Of a stretch of DNA of 64,000 nt, positions 1-9,920 are shown piece by piece. The notes below the pieces were generated by a model. That model was given only the letters and a program-made list of their open reading frames with translations, ran no database searches and was not told the origin of the DNA. Numbering within the stretch: the stretch's first letter is position 1; each line of letters begins with the position of its first letter. Source of the DNA: Oleomonas cavernae (GTDB lineage Bacteria; Pseudomonadota; Alphaproteobacteria; Zavarziniales; Zavarziniaceae); contig NZ_QYUK01000011.1 of NCBI RefSeq assembly GCF_003590945.1, positions 2,946,909 through 3,010,908 of the forward strand. The letters are read 5' to 3'. Made by a program: the position numbers and the translations under genes.

Positions 1-536
1 ATCTGGGCGATATCATCTTCTGTCGCCGCTTCCAGGGCGGCGCCCCGCTCGCCCATGACATAGACGCGCAGGGCGCCGTGGGGCAGTTGGGCGCAGATAT
101 CCATGTCGCGCGGCCGGGCCTCCAGCGCGTCGAGGTAGTCGGGGAAGGATTGCCAGTTCCACCTCAGCCCCTCATGCAAGGCAGCGCCGGGGATGTCCTC
201 GACCCCTTCCATCAACTCGATCAGGCGCTGGTGATGTTCCGGCCGCACGGGGGCGAAACCGACACCGCAATTGCCCATGACAGCAGTGGTTACACCGTGC
301 CAGGACGACGGCGCCATGCGGGCGTCCCAGGTCGCCTGGCCGTCGTAGTGGGTGTGGATGTCGACGAAGCCCGGCGTGACCAGCAGGCCGTCGGCGTCGA
401 TGTCCCGGCTGCCGGTGCCCGAAACCCGGCCGACCTCGACGATGCGGCCGTTGGCAACAGCGACATCGGCCCGGCGGGCCGGGCCGCCGCTGCCGTCGAT
501 GACCGTGCCGTTGCGGATCACCAAGTCGAACGCCAT
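1..536 (-). CDS. N-acyl-D-amino-acid deacylase-type amidohydrolase (partial, runs off left edge)
   Basis: The N-terminal 178 residues are present; the C-terminus lies outside the window. The protein starts [17 protein letters not shown] and continues with [16 protein letters not shown], the metal-binding HxH motif of the amidohydrolase superfamily, then [17 protein letters not shown] and a VEDIPG segment typical of D-aminoacylases and related N-acyl-D-amino-acid deacylases. The family hydrolyses N-acylated D-amino acids or related amides with a zinc centre. The ATG has a GGGAGG ribosome-binding site just upstream. A 24-bp palindrome sits between this gene and the upstream marR gene, so repression by that MarR protein is likely (inference). 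The exact substrate cannot be told from this fragment. Confidence 0.8.
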   Translation of the reverse strand, partial: MAFDLVIRNGTVIDGSGGPARRADVAVANGRIVEVGRVSGTGSRDIDADGLLVTPGFVDIHTHYDGQATWDARMAPSSWHGVTTAVMGNCGVGFAPVRPEHHQRLIELMEGVEDIPGAALHEGLRWNWQSFPDYLDALEARPRDMDICAQLPHGALRVYVMGERGAALEAATEDDIAQ

Positions 537-553
537 CGCCGCCTCCCGGTCTT

Positions 554-577
554 ATTAGTTCGTATTACCTAACTAAT
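554..577. promoter_or_regulatory. Imperfect 24-bp palindrome, probable MarR operator
   Basis: The outer arms ATTAGTT (554-560) and AACTAAT (571-577) are perfect inverted repeats around a 10-base centre. The site is A/T-rich in a very GC-rich background. It lies 17 bases upstream of the amidohydrolase start and just downstream of the marR stop, where a dimeric winged-helix repressor would block amidohydrolase transcription. Confidence 0.55.
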
Positions 578-617
578 ATCCGCCCGCGATGCCGCCGCTG
601 TCAAGCATGGCACGACG

Positions 618-1067
618 CTACTCCAGGAACTGGCGCTCGATGCCGCGCAGCCATTCTTCCCGGTGGGCGCCCAGCGCCTTGTAGGCCCCGCTCAGGGCAG
701 CGCGGAAGGCGGCACGCTCGGCCGCGGGGAGCAGGGCATCGGTCAGGCCGGCCATTTCCGCCTCGAAGGCTTCCAGGCGCTCGCGCCCGGCCTGGGTGAT
801 CTCGACGCGGGAGACGCGGGCATCGCTGGCATCGGCGGCGCTCTCGATCCAGCCCTTCTCGCGCAGGGTGGCCAGCATGGCCGAGACGGTGGGCTTCTTG
901 ATCGCGCCGGCCGCCGCGATGGCCCCCGCATGCTTGGGCCCGCTGTAGAGATAGAGCAGGGTGCGGTACTGGGCGACGCTCAGGTCCGACTTGCGTGCCG
1001 CCTGCTCGAACGCGCGATAGAGCGCCACGATGGCGCGAACCGACAATGTGCGATCGCTTGAACTCAT
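618..1067 (-). CDS. MarR family transcriptional regulator
   Basis: The protein has 149 residues if started at the ATG at 1067 (MSSSDRTLSVRAIVALYRAF); an upstream in-frame start would add only five residues. A winged helix-turn-helix is visible: LSVAQYRTLLYLY, then KPTVSAMLATLREKGWIE as the recognition helix region, and the wing ASDARVSRVEITQAGRERL, which carries the D-x-R motif typical of MarR. It lies 11 bases downstream of the priA stop and upstream of the amidohydrolase on the same strand. The palindrome at 554-577 is a plausible binding site. The ligand is unknown. Confidence 0.85.
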   Translation of the reverse strand: MSSSDRTLSVRAIVALYRAFEQAARKSDLSVAQYRTLLYLYSGPKHAGAIAAAGAIKKPTVSAMLATLREKGWIESAADASDARVSRVEITQAGRERLEAFEAEMAGLTDALLPAAERAAFRAALSGAYKALGAHREEWLRGIERQFLE

Positions 1068-1078
1068 GATCCCCCCGC

Positions 1079-3243
1079 TCACAGGAAATTGTAGGGATCG
1101 ACGTCGACTTGCAAGCGTACCCGGCCGGGAATGGCCTGGGCATCCAGCCAGGGCCGCAGGACCGCCTGGACGTTCAGCCGGCGCGGCGCCCGCACCAGCA
1201 GGCGCACCCGGTAGCGCCCGCGCAGCAGGCTCAAGGGGGCGGGTGCCGGCCCCAGCACGTCGAAGCCGTCGAGATCGCGCGGGGCGGTGCGGGCCAGGGC
1301 GCGGCCGATGGTCATCACCTCGCCCTGGTCGGGGCCGGAGACGATCAGCGCCACCAGCCGGCCATAGGGCGGCATGGCATGGCGCTGGCGCGCCGCCTGC
1401 TCGACGCCCAGGAAGCCGTCGCGGTCGCCCCGGGCGATCGCCCGGATGACGTCGGCGCCGGGATCATAGGTCTGCAGCAGGGCATGGCCCGGCCGCTCGG
1501 CCCGGCCCGCGCGGCCCACCACCTGGGTGACGAGCTGGAAGGTGCGTTCGGCGGCGCGCAGGTCGCCGCCGTCCAGGCCTAAGTCCGCGTCGACCACGCC
1601 GACCAGGGTGAGATGCGGGAAATGATGGCCCTTGGCCACCACCTGGGTGCCGATCACCACATCCACCTCGCGCGTGGCGATGGCCTCGAAGGCCGCCTCC
1701 AGCGCCGCCGGCCCGCCCAGCGTGTCGGAGGCCAGCACCAGGCGCCGCGCCTGGGGATCAGCGAGGCGACCTCCTCGTCGATCCGCTCCACGCCGGGGCC
1801 GCAGGCGGCGAGGCTGTCGGCGGCACCGCATTCGGGGCAGGTCTCGGGCGTCGGCGTGGCATAGCCGCAGTGGTGGCACGACAGGCGCCGCTGGTGGCGA
1901 TGCTCGACCAGCCAGGTCGAGCAATTGGGGCATTCGATGCGGTGGCCGCAGTGCCGGCACAGGGTCAGCGGGGCATAGCCGCGCCGATTGAGGAACAGCA
2001 GGGTCTGCTCGCCCCGTGCCATGGTCTCGGCGATCGCCCGGCCCAGCACCGGCGACAGGAACGCCCCCTTGGACGGCGGATGGATGCGCATGTCGATGCA
2101 GTCGATCCGCGGCATCAGGGCGCCGCCGTGGCGTTCCGGCAGCACCAGGCGGCGATAGCGCCCGGCCTCGACATTGACGATGGTCTCCAGGCTGGGCGTG
2201 GCGCTGGCCAGGATCACCGGGCAGGCCTCGATGGTCGCCCGCACCACGGCCATGTCGCGGGCGTGATAGGCAACGCCGTCATCCTGCTTGAAGCCCTGGT
2301 CGTGTTCCTCGTCGACCACGATCAGGCCCAGGTCCGTGAACGGCAGGAACAGGGCCGAGCGGGCGCCGATCACCAGCGGCACCTGGCCGTCGGCGATGCC
2401 CTTCCACACCCGCCTGCGATCGCGCGACTGCAGCCCCGAATGCCAGACCGCCGGGGCCACGCCGAAGCGGGCGGCGAAGCGCTCGAACAGGCCGGCGGTC
2501 AAGGCGATTTCCGGCAGCATCACCAGGGCCTGGCGCCCGGCCCGCAGCGCCGCCGCGATGGCTTCCGAATAGACCTCCGTCTTGCCCGAGCCGGTGACCC
2601 CGTCCAGCAGGAAGGCGGCATAGTCGTGCGCGGCGACCGCCCGGCGCAGCTCGTCCGCGGCGGCGGCCTGGGCCGGCGACAGGGCCGGTTCGGCAAAATC
2701 GGGATCGGGCCGGGCCAGGGCCGGATCGCTGTCGATCAGCGCAGGGGACAGGGCGCCGGCATCGATCAGGCCGCGCAGCACGCCCGACGAGACCCCCGCC
2801 TGGCGCTGGATCTCGACCGAGGTCATGACCCCGCCCGGGCGCAGCAGCTCGATCACCCGGCGGCGGGCCTCGGTCAGCCGCTCGGGCAGGTGGTCGGTCA
2901 GGCGATAGCCGGTGACCTGGCGCGGCCCGTCACTGTTGGCGGCATTGATGAAGTGGCGCAGCACCATGCCCGGCGGGTTCATGGTGTAGCCGGCCATCCA
3001 GTCGAGGAAGCGGCGCAGCTTCTCGCGCATCGGCACGATGTCGTGGGCGGCGGCGACGGGGCGCAGGCGGGCCGCGGCGATCACCCCCTCGCCCGCCCCG
3101 TCCCAGACCACGCCGGTGATCAGCCGCGGCCCCAGCGGCACGTCGACGAAAGTTCCCGGTGCCAACACCTCGCCATCGGGCGCCGCATAATCGAGCGGCC
3201 CGGCGAAGGGCAAAGGTACCAGAACGGGAAGGCGGGCCGTCAT
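1079..3243 (-). CDS. priA: Primosomal protein N' (replication restart helicase PriA), frameshifted in this sequence
   Basis: PriA is a 3'-5' DEAH-type helicase that reloads the replisome at stalled forks. The first reading frame (3243 to about 1756) encodes the DNA-binding domain, Walker A GVTGSGKTE near residue 215, the DEEH box (VVDEEHDQGFKQ) and the paired zinc-binding cysteines (LCRHCGH, CPNC, CHHCG, CPEC). The remainder, from QARRLVLASDTLGG through GTQVVAKGHHFPHL to the C-terminus, is in another frame. Adding one base to the G-run at 1753-1756 fuses them into a normal 721-residue PriA. The ATG at 3243 follows an AGGTGAAG site. Because the gene is conserved and usually essential, an assembly error is more likely than a real mutation. 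Confidence 0.92.
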
Positions 3244-3382
3244 CTTCACCTAGAGCGCCAACTGGCTTCGACTGGGGCCATCGGCTATGCTGGCCCGGTG
3301 AGGGCGGGGGCGCTCGATGGCGATTTGATTCGCAGCGCCGGCCCGCTTTGCCCTGATAGATACTCCAGCGGAAACCGGATTC

Positions 3383-4039
<657 letters not shown>

Positions 4040-4056
4040 GCCCCGGACCAGCACCC

Positions 4057-4806
4057 ATGACCCCTGAGAGCCCGGAAGTCGCCGAAGCCGCCCCGCCCGA
4101 GGCCGCCGCGCCCAACCGGCGGCGGCTGACCGCGGGCGAGGTGCGGGAATACCTGCTGGCCCATCCGGGCTTCCTGGCCAAGAACCCGGAAGTGCTGGAG
4201 CATCAGGCCCTGCCCGCGCGCGCCGATGCCGATGGCCACCGGGTGGTCGATTTCCAGCGCGCCCTGGTCGACCGGCTGCGCAACGACAATGCCAAGCTGC
4301 GCAGCTTCCAGTCGGAAGTGCTGACCGCCGCCCGTGCCAATGTCTCGGCCCAAGGCCTGGTGCACGAGGCGATTCTGCTGCTGCTCGAGGCTGAATCCTT
4401 CGAGCATCTGATCCATGCCATCACCCTGGACCTCGCCCCCATGCTGGGGATCGATGTCGTTACCTTGAGCGTAGAGACGCTGGAGGCGGCACCCGAGCGG
4501 CCGTCGCTGCAGAATTTCTATCTGGTGCCGCCGGGCACGGTCGACGGCCTGATCGATCCGGGCCGGCTGGTCCGCCTGATCTCGGAGCCGCCCGAAGACA
4601 CGCTGATCTTCGGCCCGGCAACGCCGCTGGTGCAGAGCCAGGCACTGGCCCGCCTCGACATCGGCGGGGAATCGCCCCTGGGGCTGCTGGCCCTGGGCAG
4701 CCGCGAAGCGACCAAGTACGAGCCGGGCCAGGGCAGCGAACTGCTGGGCTTCCTGGCCGGCACCATCGAACGCCTGATCCGGCTGTGGCTGCGGCCGACC
4801 GATTGA
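4057..4806 (+). CDS. DUF484 family protein
   Basis: This 249-residue protein begins with a Pro/Ala/Glu-rich tail, followed by the family's conserved helical N-terminus (VREYLLAHPGFLAKNPEVLEH) and a coiled region (FQRALVDRLRNDNAKLRSF). A GAF-like C-terminal domain follows, including LGLLALGSREATKYEPGQG. DUF484 proteins have no established biochemical function but are commonly encoded immediately before xerC, as here. The xerC start overlaps the end of this gene by 22 bases, so the two are probably translationally coupled. The start ATG follows fsa by 17 bases. Confidence 0.88.
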   Translation: MTPESPEVAEAAPPEAAAPNRRRLTAGEVREYLLAHPGFLAKNPEVLEHQALPARADADGHRVVDFQRALVDRLRNDNAKLRSFQSEVLTAARANVSAQGLVHEAILLLLEAESFEHLIHAITLDLAPMLGIDVVTLSVETLEAAPERPSLQNFYLVPPGTVDGLIDPGRLVRLISEPPEDTLIFGPATPLVQSQALARLDIGGESPLGLLALGSREATKYEPGQGSELLGFLAGTIERLIRLWLRPTD

Positions 4807-5768
4807 CCCCGCCCGCGGGGGCCGCCGCGCCGGCCCTGCTGCCGGCCGCCCCCGACCTTGCCGCCGCCATGGGTGACTGGCTGCGTTACCTCACGACCGA
4901 GCGCCGCGGTTCGGCCCACACGATCGAGGCCTATGGCCGCGACCTGCGCCAGTTTCTCGCCTTCCTGGCCGAGCATCTGGGCGCCCTGCCCGACCTTGCG
5001 GCGCTCGCCCAACTGGGCCCGCGCGATTTCCGCGCCTATCAGGCCCGCCGCCGCACCGGGGGCCAGGGGGCCTCGTCGGCCGCCCGCGGCCTCTCCTCCC
5101 TGCGCGGTTTCTTCCGCTACCTCGACCGCAAGGGCCTGGTCCACAACGCCACGGCCCTGGCCACCCGCGCACCCAAGCGGCCCCACGGCGTGCCCCGGCC
5201 GCTCACCCAGGCGGCGGCGCTGAACACCATCGAGGAGGCCGGCGCCCTGGCCGACGAGGCCTGGATCGCCGCCCGCGACGAGGCGGTCCTCACCCTGCTC
5301 TACGGCTGCGGCCTGCGCATCGCCGAGGCCCTGTCCCTGCGCCGCGCGGCAGCGCCGTTGCGCGACATGCTGCGCATCGTCGGCAAGGGCAACAAGGAGC
5401 GGGTCGTGCCGGTGCTGCCCCAGGTGGCGGCGCGCATCGAGGCCTATCTGCGCTTGTGCCCGCATGCCCTGCCCAAGGACGGGCCGCTGTTCATCGGCGA
5501 GAAGGGCGGGCCGCTGTCGCCCCGTGTGGTCCAGCGTAACCTGGAGCGTCTGCGCGGCGCCCTGGGCCTGCCCGACGATGCCACCCCCCACGCCCTGCGC
5601 CATTCCTTCGCCACCCACCTGCTGGGCGCCGGCGGCGACCTGCGCACCATCCAGGAACTCCTGGGCCACGCCAGCCTGACGACTACACAGCGCTACACCG
5701 AGGTGGATACGGCCCGGCTGCTGGCGGCCTATGAGGATGCGCATCCCAGGGCACGGCGGGGGGAGTGA
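4785..5768 (+). CDS. xerC: Site-specific tyrosine recombinase XerC
   Basis: The 327-residue protein has an N-terminal SAM-like core-binding domain (DWLRYLTTERRGSAHTIEAY) and a C-terminal catalytic domain. The tyrosine-recombinase residues are visible in order: Arg in YGCGLRIAEALSL (near 178), Lys in IVGKGNKERVVPVLP, His and Arg in HALRHSFATHLL, and His and the nucleophilic Tyr in LGHASLTTTQRYTEV (near 304). XerC acts with XerD at dif to resolve chromosome dimers. The DUF484-xerC gene order supports XerC over a mobile-element integrase. The start overlaps DUF484; the true start could be slightly downstream. Confidence 0.93.
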   Translation: MAAADRLTPPAGAAAPALLPAAPDLAAAMGDWLRYLTTERRGSAHTIEAYGRDLRQFLAFLAEHLGALPDLAALAQLGPRDFRAYQARRRTGGQGASSAARGLSSLRGFFRYLDRKGLVHNATALATRAPKRPHGVPRPLTQAAALNTIEEAGALADEAWIAARDEAVLTLLYGCGLRIAEALSLRRAAAPLRDMLRIVGKGNKERVVPVLPQVAARIEAYLRLCPHALPKDGPLFIGEKGGPLSPRVVQRNLERLRGALGLPDDATPHALRHSFATHLLGAGGDLRTIQELLGHASLTTTQRYTEVDTARLLAAYEDAHPRARRGE

Positions 5769-5827
5769 CCAGCCTTATCGATCATCGTCACTGGGCTGAT
5801 GTGAAATGCAAATGTACCGGAGTCCCC

Positions 5828-6307
5828 TCAGTCTTGGCGTTCATCGAAGAGTGATCGGACCTGGGGGCCTGCCGACCACCGGCGGGACAGCCACCCCAGA
5901 AGTTCGGCATAGGCATAGCCAATGAAGATCGTCCCGGGCAGGGCCAGAAGTGCAGTCTTGAACAAGGATATGACTGTACCCACGACAAGCCCAGCGAGTA
6001 GGTGGCCGCCCACCTGTGAGGGTTCGGCGAGAATCAGGACAGCAGTGGCTCCCAGGTTGGCAGCCAAGCCCGCGATAGTGCCGATGATGCAGCCGCGCAG
6101 ACCCGAGGGATGTGGGCCGCTGCCCACGAACCAAATCACGGCCACGGTGATGGCAACGCCTGCCAGTACGAGCCTCCGAAAATCTTTGTCGAGAATGAAC
6201 AGATCGGGCATCAGGACCGTATGTGCCAAAGCATACAAGCCCACACCGGCCAAGCCGAAACCGATGCTTTGAAGGATGCGCGCCCCGGCTTTTACAACGT
6301 GTCTCAT
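5828..6307 (-). CDS. Small integral membrane protein, unknown function (paralogue cluster member 1)
   Basis: The 159-residue product has about four hydrophobic segments: ILQSIGFGLAGVGLYALAHTVL, LVLAGVAITVAVIWFVG, IIGTIAGLAANLGATAVLIL and a last pair around LLAGLVVGTVISLFKTALLALPG. The ATG at 6307 follows an AGGAG site about ten bases upstream. The opening SIGFGL segment matches the protein encoded at 6530-6997, and the GTIAGLAANLGATAVL helix resembles GLVAGLVANLTAAIAI in the gene at 7068-7502. It shares its strand with three similar neighbours. No catalytic motif or named domain is recognisable. Confidence 0.7.
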   Translation of the reverse strand: MRHVVKAGARILQSIGFGLAGVGLYALAHTVLMPDLFILDKDFRRLVLAGVAITVAVIWFVGSGPHPSGLRGCIIGTIAGLAANLGATAVLILAEPSQVGGHLLAGLVVGTVISLFKTALLALPGTIFIGYAYAELLGWLSRRWSAGPQVRSLFDERQD

Positions 6308-6435
6308 AAACCGAAACTCCTGAGCCACGGCGGCATCTCAAGGACGCAACGTTGCCCACACGTGGATGTCGCGCGCCATTTGGCAACCTAAAAGGATACT
6401 CAGCCCTATGCACACTGGGAGAGGTAACTCCCCAC

Positions 6436-6526
6436 CGTCATCCCGGACTTGATCCGGGATCCATCGTCGTGGTGAACGAGATCCCCCCTGTACCGCCATG
6501 GCTCCCAGCTTTCGCTGGGATGACGA
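6436..6526. repeat. Intergenic palindromic repeat element (copy a)
   Basis: The element is bounded by CGTCATCCCGG at the left and TGGGATGACG at the right. Each end is itself a hairpin (TCCCGGACTTGATCCGGGA and CCCAGCTTTCGCTGGG). The interior matches neither of the two clear subfamilies found elsewhere in the window. It lies between two membrane-protein genes. Confidence 0.8.
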
Positions 6527-6529
6527 CTT

Positions 6530-6997
6530 TCAAACCGGGGTTCTCCAAATACGAGTTAGGGCTGCGAACAAGACTGCGCCGATGCCTCCCAAAGGGGCAA
6601 AGCCCAATCCCACTGTTAGAGCGAACAAAACTGCGAGAAGCCCATACTTCAAGTCAGAAAGATCTAGCCGCGTTGGCGTTGGTGCCGACGCAAAAATTAG
6701 AATACCGAAGAGAAAGACTACAGGCGCGAAAAACACCGACCACATGCCCACAACGAACGCATCGGGCCACCATACCCGACCGGATCGCGGCATTCGACAT
6801 TGCCAGCAGAACATCGACGCCAAGGCGACACTGACGCTTGGCCAAGTCGCATAGCTTGGCATTGCCGTCGCGCCGGACGCCGACCAGATGGAGCTTCCCT
6901 TGCCAAACAGATGAAGCGAGTCCAGGAAAATCAGTGCAAGCAGGAACGCCCAAAGGCCGAAGCCTATGCTTTCGACAATATGCACGATCCGCGTCAT
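6530..6997 (-). CDS. Small integral membrane protein, unknown function (paralogue cluster member 2)
   Basis: The product has 155 residues from the ATG at 6997 (MTRIVHIVESIGFGLWAFLL); the open frame extends to a TTG at 7033, but alignment with the neighbouring paralogue favours the internal ATG. Hydrophobic segments run at residues 8-28, about 50-65, about 78-100 and about 112-140 (LLAVLFALTVGLGFAPLGGIGAVLFAAL). The gene is noticeably less GC-rich than its neighbours. The first helix resembles the one at 5828-6307. No enzymatic motif is visible. The palindromic repeat copy a lies immediately downstream. Confidence 0.65.
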   Translation of the reverse strand: MTRIVHIVESIGFGLWAFLLALIFLDSLHLFGKGSSIWSASGATAMPSYATWPSVSVALASMFCWQCRMPRSGRVWWPDAFVVGMWSVFFAPVVFLFGILIFASAPTPTRLDLSDLKYGLLAVLFALTVGLGFAPLGGIGAVLFAALTRIWRTPV

Positions 6998-7067
6998 GGC
7001 CTGAGCGTGGCGCTCAATCCGCGCCAATTTCAACCAAAGGCTGCGGCGGCGGATCGCCGCGCGCGGC

Positions 7068-7502
7068 TCAGCGCCGGCGCTTCACCCATTCACGCACGAG
7101 CAGGCCCAGCAGCAGGGCGTAGAACAGCCCGGTCAGGGCGGCGACCGGCAGGGAGACCGGGCCGGTCTTCACCAGGCCCACGGTGGCGATGACGGCGATG
7201 CCGGCAGGGTCGAGGGTGCTTTCGCCCGAGGCCGGGTTCGCCAGCGAAATGGCGATCGCGGCCGTCAGGTTGGCGACCAGGCCGGCAACCAGACCCAGGG
7301 CGACGCCGCGCAGCGGCGATGGCGCGCCCTGGGCCGGGCTGCCGATCAGCCAGACGATGAAACCCGCGGCGAAGGTCCCCACCAGGGCGGCCTCGCCCGC
7401 TTCCTGCATCACCATGCCGAAATCGGGCAGGGCAGCCATCGCCAGAGCCAGCAGCCCGGTCACGATGGCGGCAAAGCCCAGCGCAGCAGCGACACGCAGC
7501 AT
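7068..7502 (-). CDS. Small integral membrane protein, unknown function (paralogue cluster member 3)
   Basis: The 144-residue protein is almost entirely hydrophobic, with segments FAAIVTGLLALAMAALPDFG, ALVGTFAAGFIVWLIGSP, VALGLVAGLVANLTAAIAIS and LPVAALTGLFYALLLGLLV, ending in a basic tail (REWVKRRR). It starts two bases after the stop of the next upstream gene (7506-8018), so the two are co-transcribed and probably coupled. Its third helix resembles that of the protein at 5828-6307. Function is unknown. Confidence 0.7.
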   Translation of the reverse strand: MLRVAAALGFAAIVTGLLALAMAALPDFGMVMQEAGEAALVGTFAAGFIVWLIGSPAQGAPSPLRGVALGLVAGLVANLTAAIAISLANPASGESTLDPAGIAVIATVGLVKTGPVSLPVAALTGLFYALLLGLLVREWVKRRR

Positions 7503-7505
7503 GGC

Positions 7506-8018
7506 CTAGCCCTTCGCCTTGGGGCGCCAGCGGTCGGCCAGACGGCGGGCGAACAGGCCGGCGACGATGCCGACCGGCCAGGCGCCGACGAAGGCATAGG
7601 CGAGGTCGTTGATGAAATGGTCGATCGCCGCGACCCAGCCGGCCCCGTCGGCCAGGGTCGCCACCACGGCATAGGCCGCCCAGGCGGCAAAGGCGGTGGC
7701 GAGCGCGGTCACGATCACCGTGCCATTGTCGAGCGGGCCGCGGCGCGGCGCGATGGAAAACCACAGCGCGGCCGCGATGACCGCGCCCAGGGCAAAATAG
7801 GGCAAGGCCGCCAGCGGCCGTTCGATCAGGAAGGCGGCAAGGCCGAACAGCAGGCCGAAGGCGGCGGATTCGGCGACCCGCAGGCGGGTGGCGATCCTGC
7901 TGCGCGGCCCCAGCACCGGCCCCCGCTTGGGCGGCCGGCGGAAGGGAATGACGACGCCGCCGGGCGGCGGCGGCTCGGCGCCGCCATGGTCGTGACCGTT
8001 GGGGCGCCAATCCGTCAT
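7506..8018 (-). CDS. Small integral membrane protein, unknown function (paralogue cluster member 4)
   Basis: The 170-residue product has a soluble N-terminus of about 45 residues rich in Pro and Arg (PPPPGG, IPFRRPPKRGP), then four hydrophobic segments including AAFGLLFGLAAFLIERPLAA, ALGAVIAAALWFSIA, VTALATAFAAWAAYAVVATL and a last one around VGAWPVGIVAGLFARRL. It lies three bases after the lpdA stop on the same strand, so it may be carried on the TCA-operon transcript. No catalytic motif is visible. Confidence 0.7.
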   Translation of the reverse strand: MTDWRPNGHDHGGAEPPPPGGVVIPFRRPPKRGPVLGPRSRIATRLRVAESAAFGLLFGLAAFLIERPLAALPYFALGAVIAAALWFSIAPRRGPLDNGTVIVTALATAFAAWAAYAVVATLADGAGWVAAIDHFINDLAYAFVGAWPVGIVAGLFARRLADRWRPKAKG

Positions 8019-8021
8019 CGG

Positions 8022-9791
8022 TTACATCTGTCTGATACGGCCGTCGACGCCCAGGGCCGCCTCGCGCACCGCTTCCATCTCGGTCGGGTGGGCGTGGGGG
8101 GTGCGGGCCAGGTCCTCGGCAGCGCCGCCGAATTCGATCGCGGTGGCGATCTCGGCGATCATGTTGCCGGCATCGGCACCGATGATGTGGGCGCCCAGGA
8201 TGCGGTCGGTGGTGGCATCGGCGATGATCTTGACGAAGCCTTCGGTCTGGGCATTCGCCTTGGCCCGGGCATTGGCCGTGAAGGGGAACTTGCCGGTCTT
8301 GTAGGCGATGCCCGCGGCCGTCAGTTCCTCTTCCGTGCGGCCGACGTTGGCCACTTCCGGCATGGTGTAGATGACGCCGGGAATGGCGTCGTAGTTCACA
8401 TGGCCATGCTGGCCCGCCATGATCTCGACCGCGGCGACGCCCTCTTCCTCGGCCTTGTGGGCCAGCATCAGGCCACCGATGACGTCACCCACGGCATAGA
8501 TGTGGGGGACATTGGTGCGGTAGTGGCTGTCCACGGTGATGAAGCCGCGCGGGCCGGCTTCCACCCCGGCCGCGGCCAGGTTCAGGCCGTCGGTATAGGC
8601 GCGCCGCCCGACCGAGACCAGGACCACGTCGGCCTCGAGGCTCTTGGCCTCGCCGCCCGCGACCGGCTCGAAGGTCACCGTGGCGCCCTTCTTGGTGGGG
8701 GTGACACCGGTCACCTTGGTCGAGAGCAGGAACTCGAAGCCCTGCTTGGCCAGCAGGCGCTGGAAATTCTTGGAGACTTCGCCGTCCATATTGGGGGTGA
8801 TGCGGTCGAGGAATTCGATCACGGTCACCTTGGAACCCAGGCGGCTCCACACCGAGCCCAGTTCCAGGCCGATGACGCCGCCGCCGATGACGATCAGGCT
8901 CTTGGGCACCTTGGGGAGAGCGATGGCCCCGGTGGAGGAGACCACGGTCTTCTCGTCGATCTTGATGCCCGGCAGGGTCGAGACGTCGGAACCGGTGGCG
9001 ATCAGGGTGCGCGCCGCCTTGATGGTACGGGTGCCGCCGGCGTTCAGCGAGACCTCGATGGTCTCGGGCCCGGTGAAGCGGCCGGTGCCCACGATATAGG
9101 TCACCTTGTTCTTCTTCATCAGGAACTCGACGCCCTTGGTCAGTTCCCCGACGACCTTGGACTTGTGCGCCATCATGGCATCGAGGTCGAGTTCGACGCC
9201 CGAGACCTTGACGCCGAACTTGCCCAAGCCGTGCTGGGCTTCCTCGTAGAGTTCCGAAGCGTGCAGCAGGGCCTTGGACGGAATGCAGCCGACGTTCAGG
9301 CAGGTCCCGCCCAGGGTGCCGCGCTTCTCGATGATGGCCGTCTTGAACCCCAGTTGCCCGGCGCGAACGGCCGAGGTGTAACCCCCCGGGCCACCGCCGA
9401 TGATGACCAGGTCGAAGGCATCGTCGCCCGAAACCGCGGCCACGGCCGGGGCTGCCGCGGGGGCTGGTGCCGGCTGGGGCAGCGGGGCGGCGACGACCGG
9501 CGCAGGCGCTACCGGCACGGGCGCCGCGGACGGGGCGCTGACCGCGGCCGTGCCGCTCTCGTCGATGGCGCCAATGACCTGGCCGATGGTGACGGTGTCG
9601 CCTGCCTTGGCGTCGATCCGGGCCAGCACGCCGGCGGCCGGCGCATTCACCTCGACCGCGACCTTGTCGGTTTCAAGCGAGACCAGAACCTCGTCCTTCT
9701 TCACCGCTTCGCCGACCTTCTTCGACCATTGGCCGATGGTGGCCTCGGTGATCGATTCGCCCAGTGCGGGGACTTTCAGTTCGATGGTCAT
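8022..9791 (-). CDS. lpdA: Dihydrolipoyl dehydrogenase (E3) with an N-terminal lipoyl domain
   Basis: The 589-residue protein fuses a lipoyl domain (residues 1-80; lipoylation lysine K43 in [10 protein letters not shown]) through an Ala/Pro linker to a complete E3. The FAD-binding GGGPGGY, the redox disulfide [13 protein letters not shown], the NAD-binding [14 protein letters not shown], the YAVGDVIGG segment and the C-terminal active-site HAHPTEME are all present. E3 re-oxidises lipoyl groups of 2-oxo acid dehydrogenases with NAD+. Its place after odhB marks it as the E3 of the 2-oxoglutarate dehydrogenase complex. Most E3 enzymes lack a lipoyl domain. Here the domain is nearly identical to that of the adjacent OdhB rather than to a pyruvate E2, which suggests local duplication. 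Confidence 0.96.
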   Translation of the reverse strand: MTIELKVPALGESITEATIGQWSKKVGEAVKKDEVLVSLETDKVAVEVNAPAAGVLARIDAKAGDTVTIGQVIGAIDESGTAAVSAPSAAPVPVAPAPVVAAPLPQPAPAPAAAPAVAAVSGDDAFDLVIIGGGPGGYTSAVRAGQLGFKTAIIEKRGTLGGTCLNVGCIPSKALLHASELYEEAQHGLGKFGVKVSGVELDLDAMMAHKSKVVGELTKGVEFLMKKNKVTYIVGTGRFTGPETIEVSLNAGGTRTIKAARTLIATGSDVSTLPGIKIDEKTVVSSTGAIALPKVPKSLIVIGGGVIGLELGSVWSRLGSKVTVIEFLDRITPNMDGEVSKNFQRLLAKQGFEFLLSTKVTGVTPTKKGATVTFEPVAGGEAKSLEADVVLVSVGRRAYTDGLNLAAAGVEAGPRGFITVDSHYRTNVPHIYAVGDVIGGLMLAHKAEEEGVAAVEIMAGQHGHVNYDAIPGVIYTMPEVANVGRTEEELTAAGIAYKTGKFPFTANARAKANAQTEGFVKIIADATTDRILGAHIIGADAGNMIAEIATAIEFGGAAEDLARTPHAHPTEMEAVREAALGVDGRIRQM

Positions 9792-9831
9792 ATCGTCTCG
9801 CCTTCCGGCCTCAGGCCAGCCTCTATCAGAG

Positions 9832-9912
9832 CGTCATTCCAGCGAAAGCTGGAATCCATGTCGACAAGGGCGCGCTGGCCCAGGATGGATTCCAGCTTTC
9901 GCTGGAATGACG
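9832..9912. repeat. Intergenic palindromic repeat element (copy b)
   Basis: The element is an inverted repeat with ends CGTCATTCCAGC and GCTGGAATGACG, each forming its own hairpin (TTCCAGCGAAAGCTGGAA). The spacer contains GCGCGCTGGCCCAGGATGGA, shared almost exactly with the copy at 30404-30483. It lies between odhB and lpdA, inside the TCA operon. Confidence 0.85.
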
Positions 9913-9920
9913 ACAAACAA

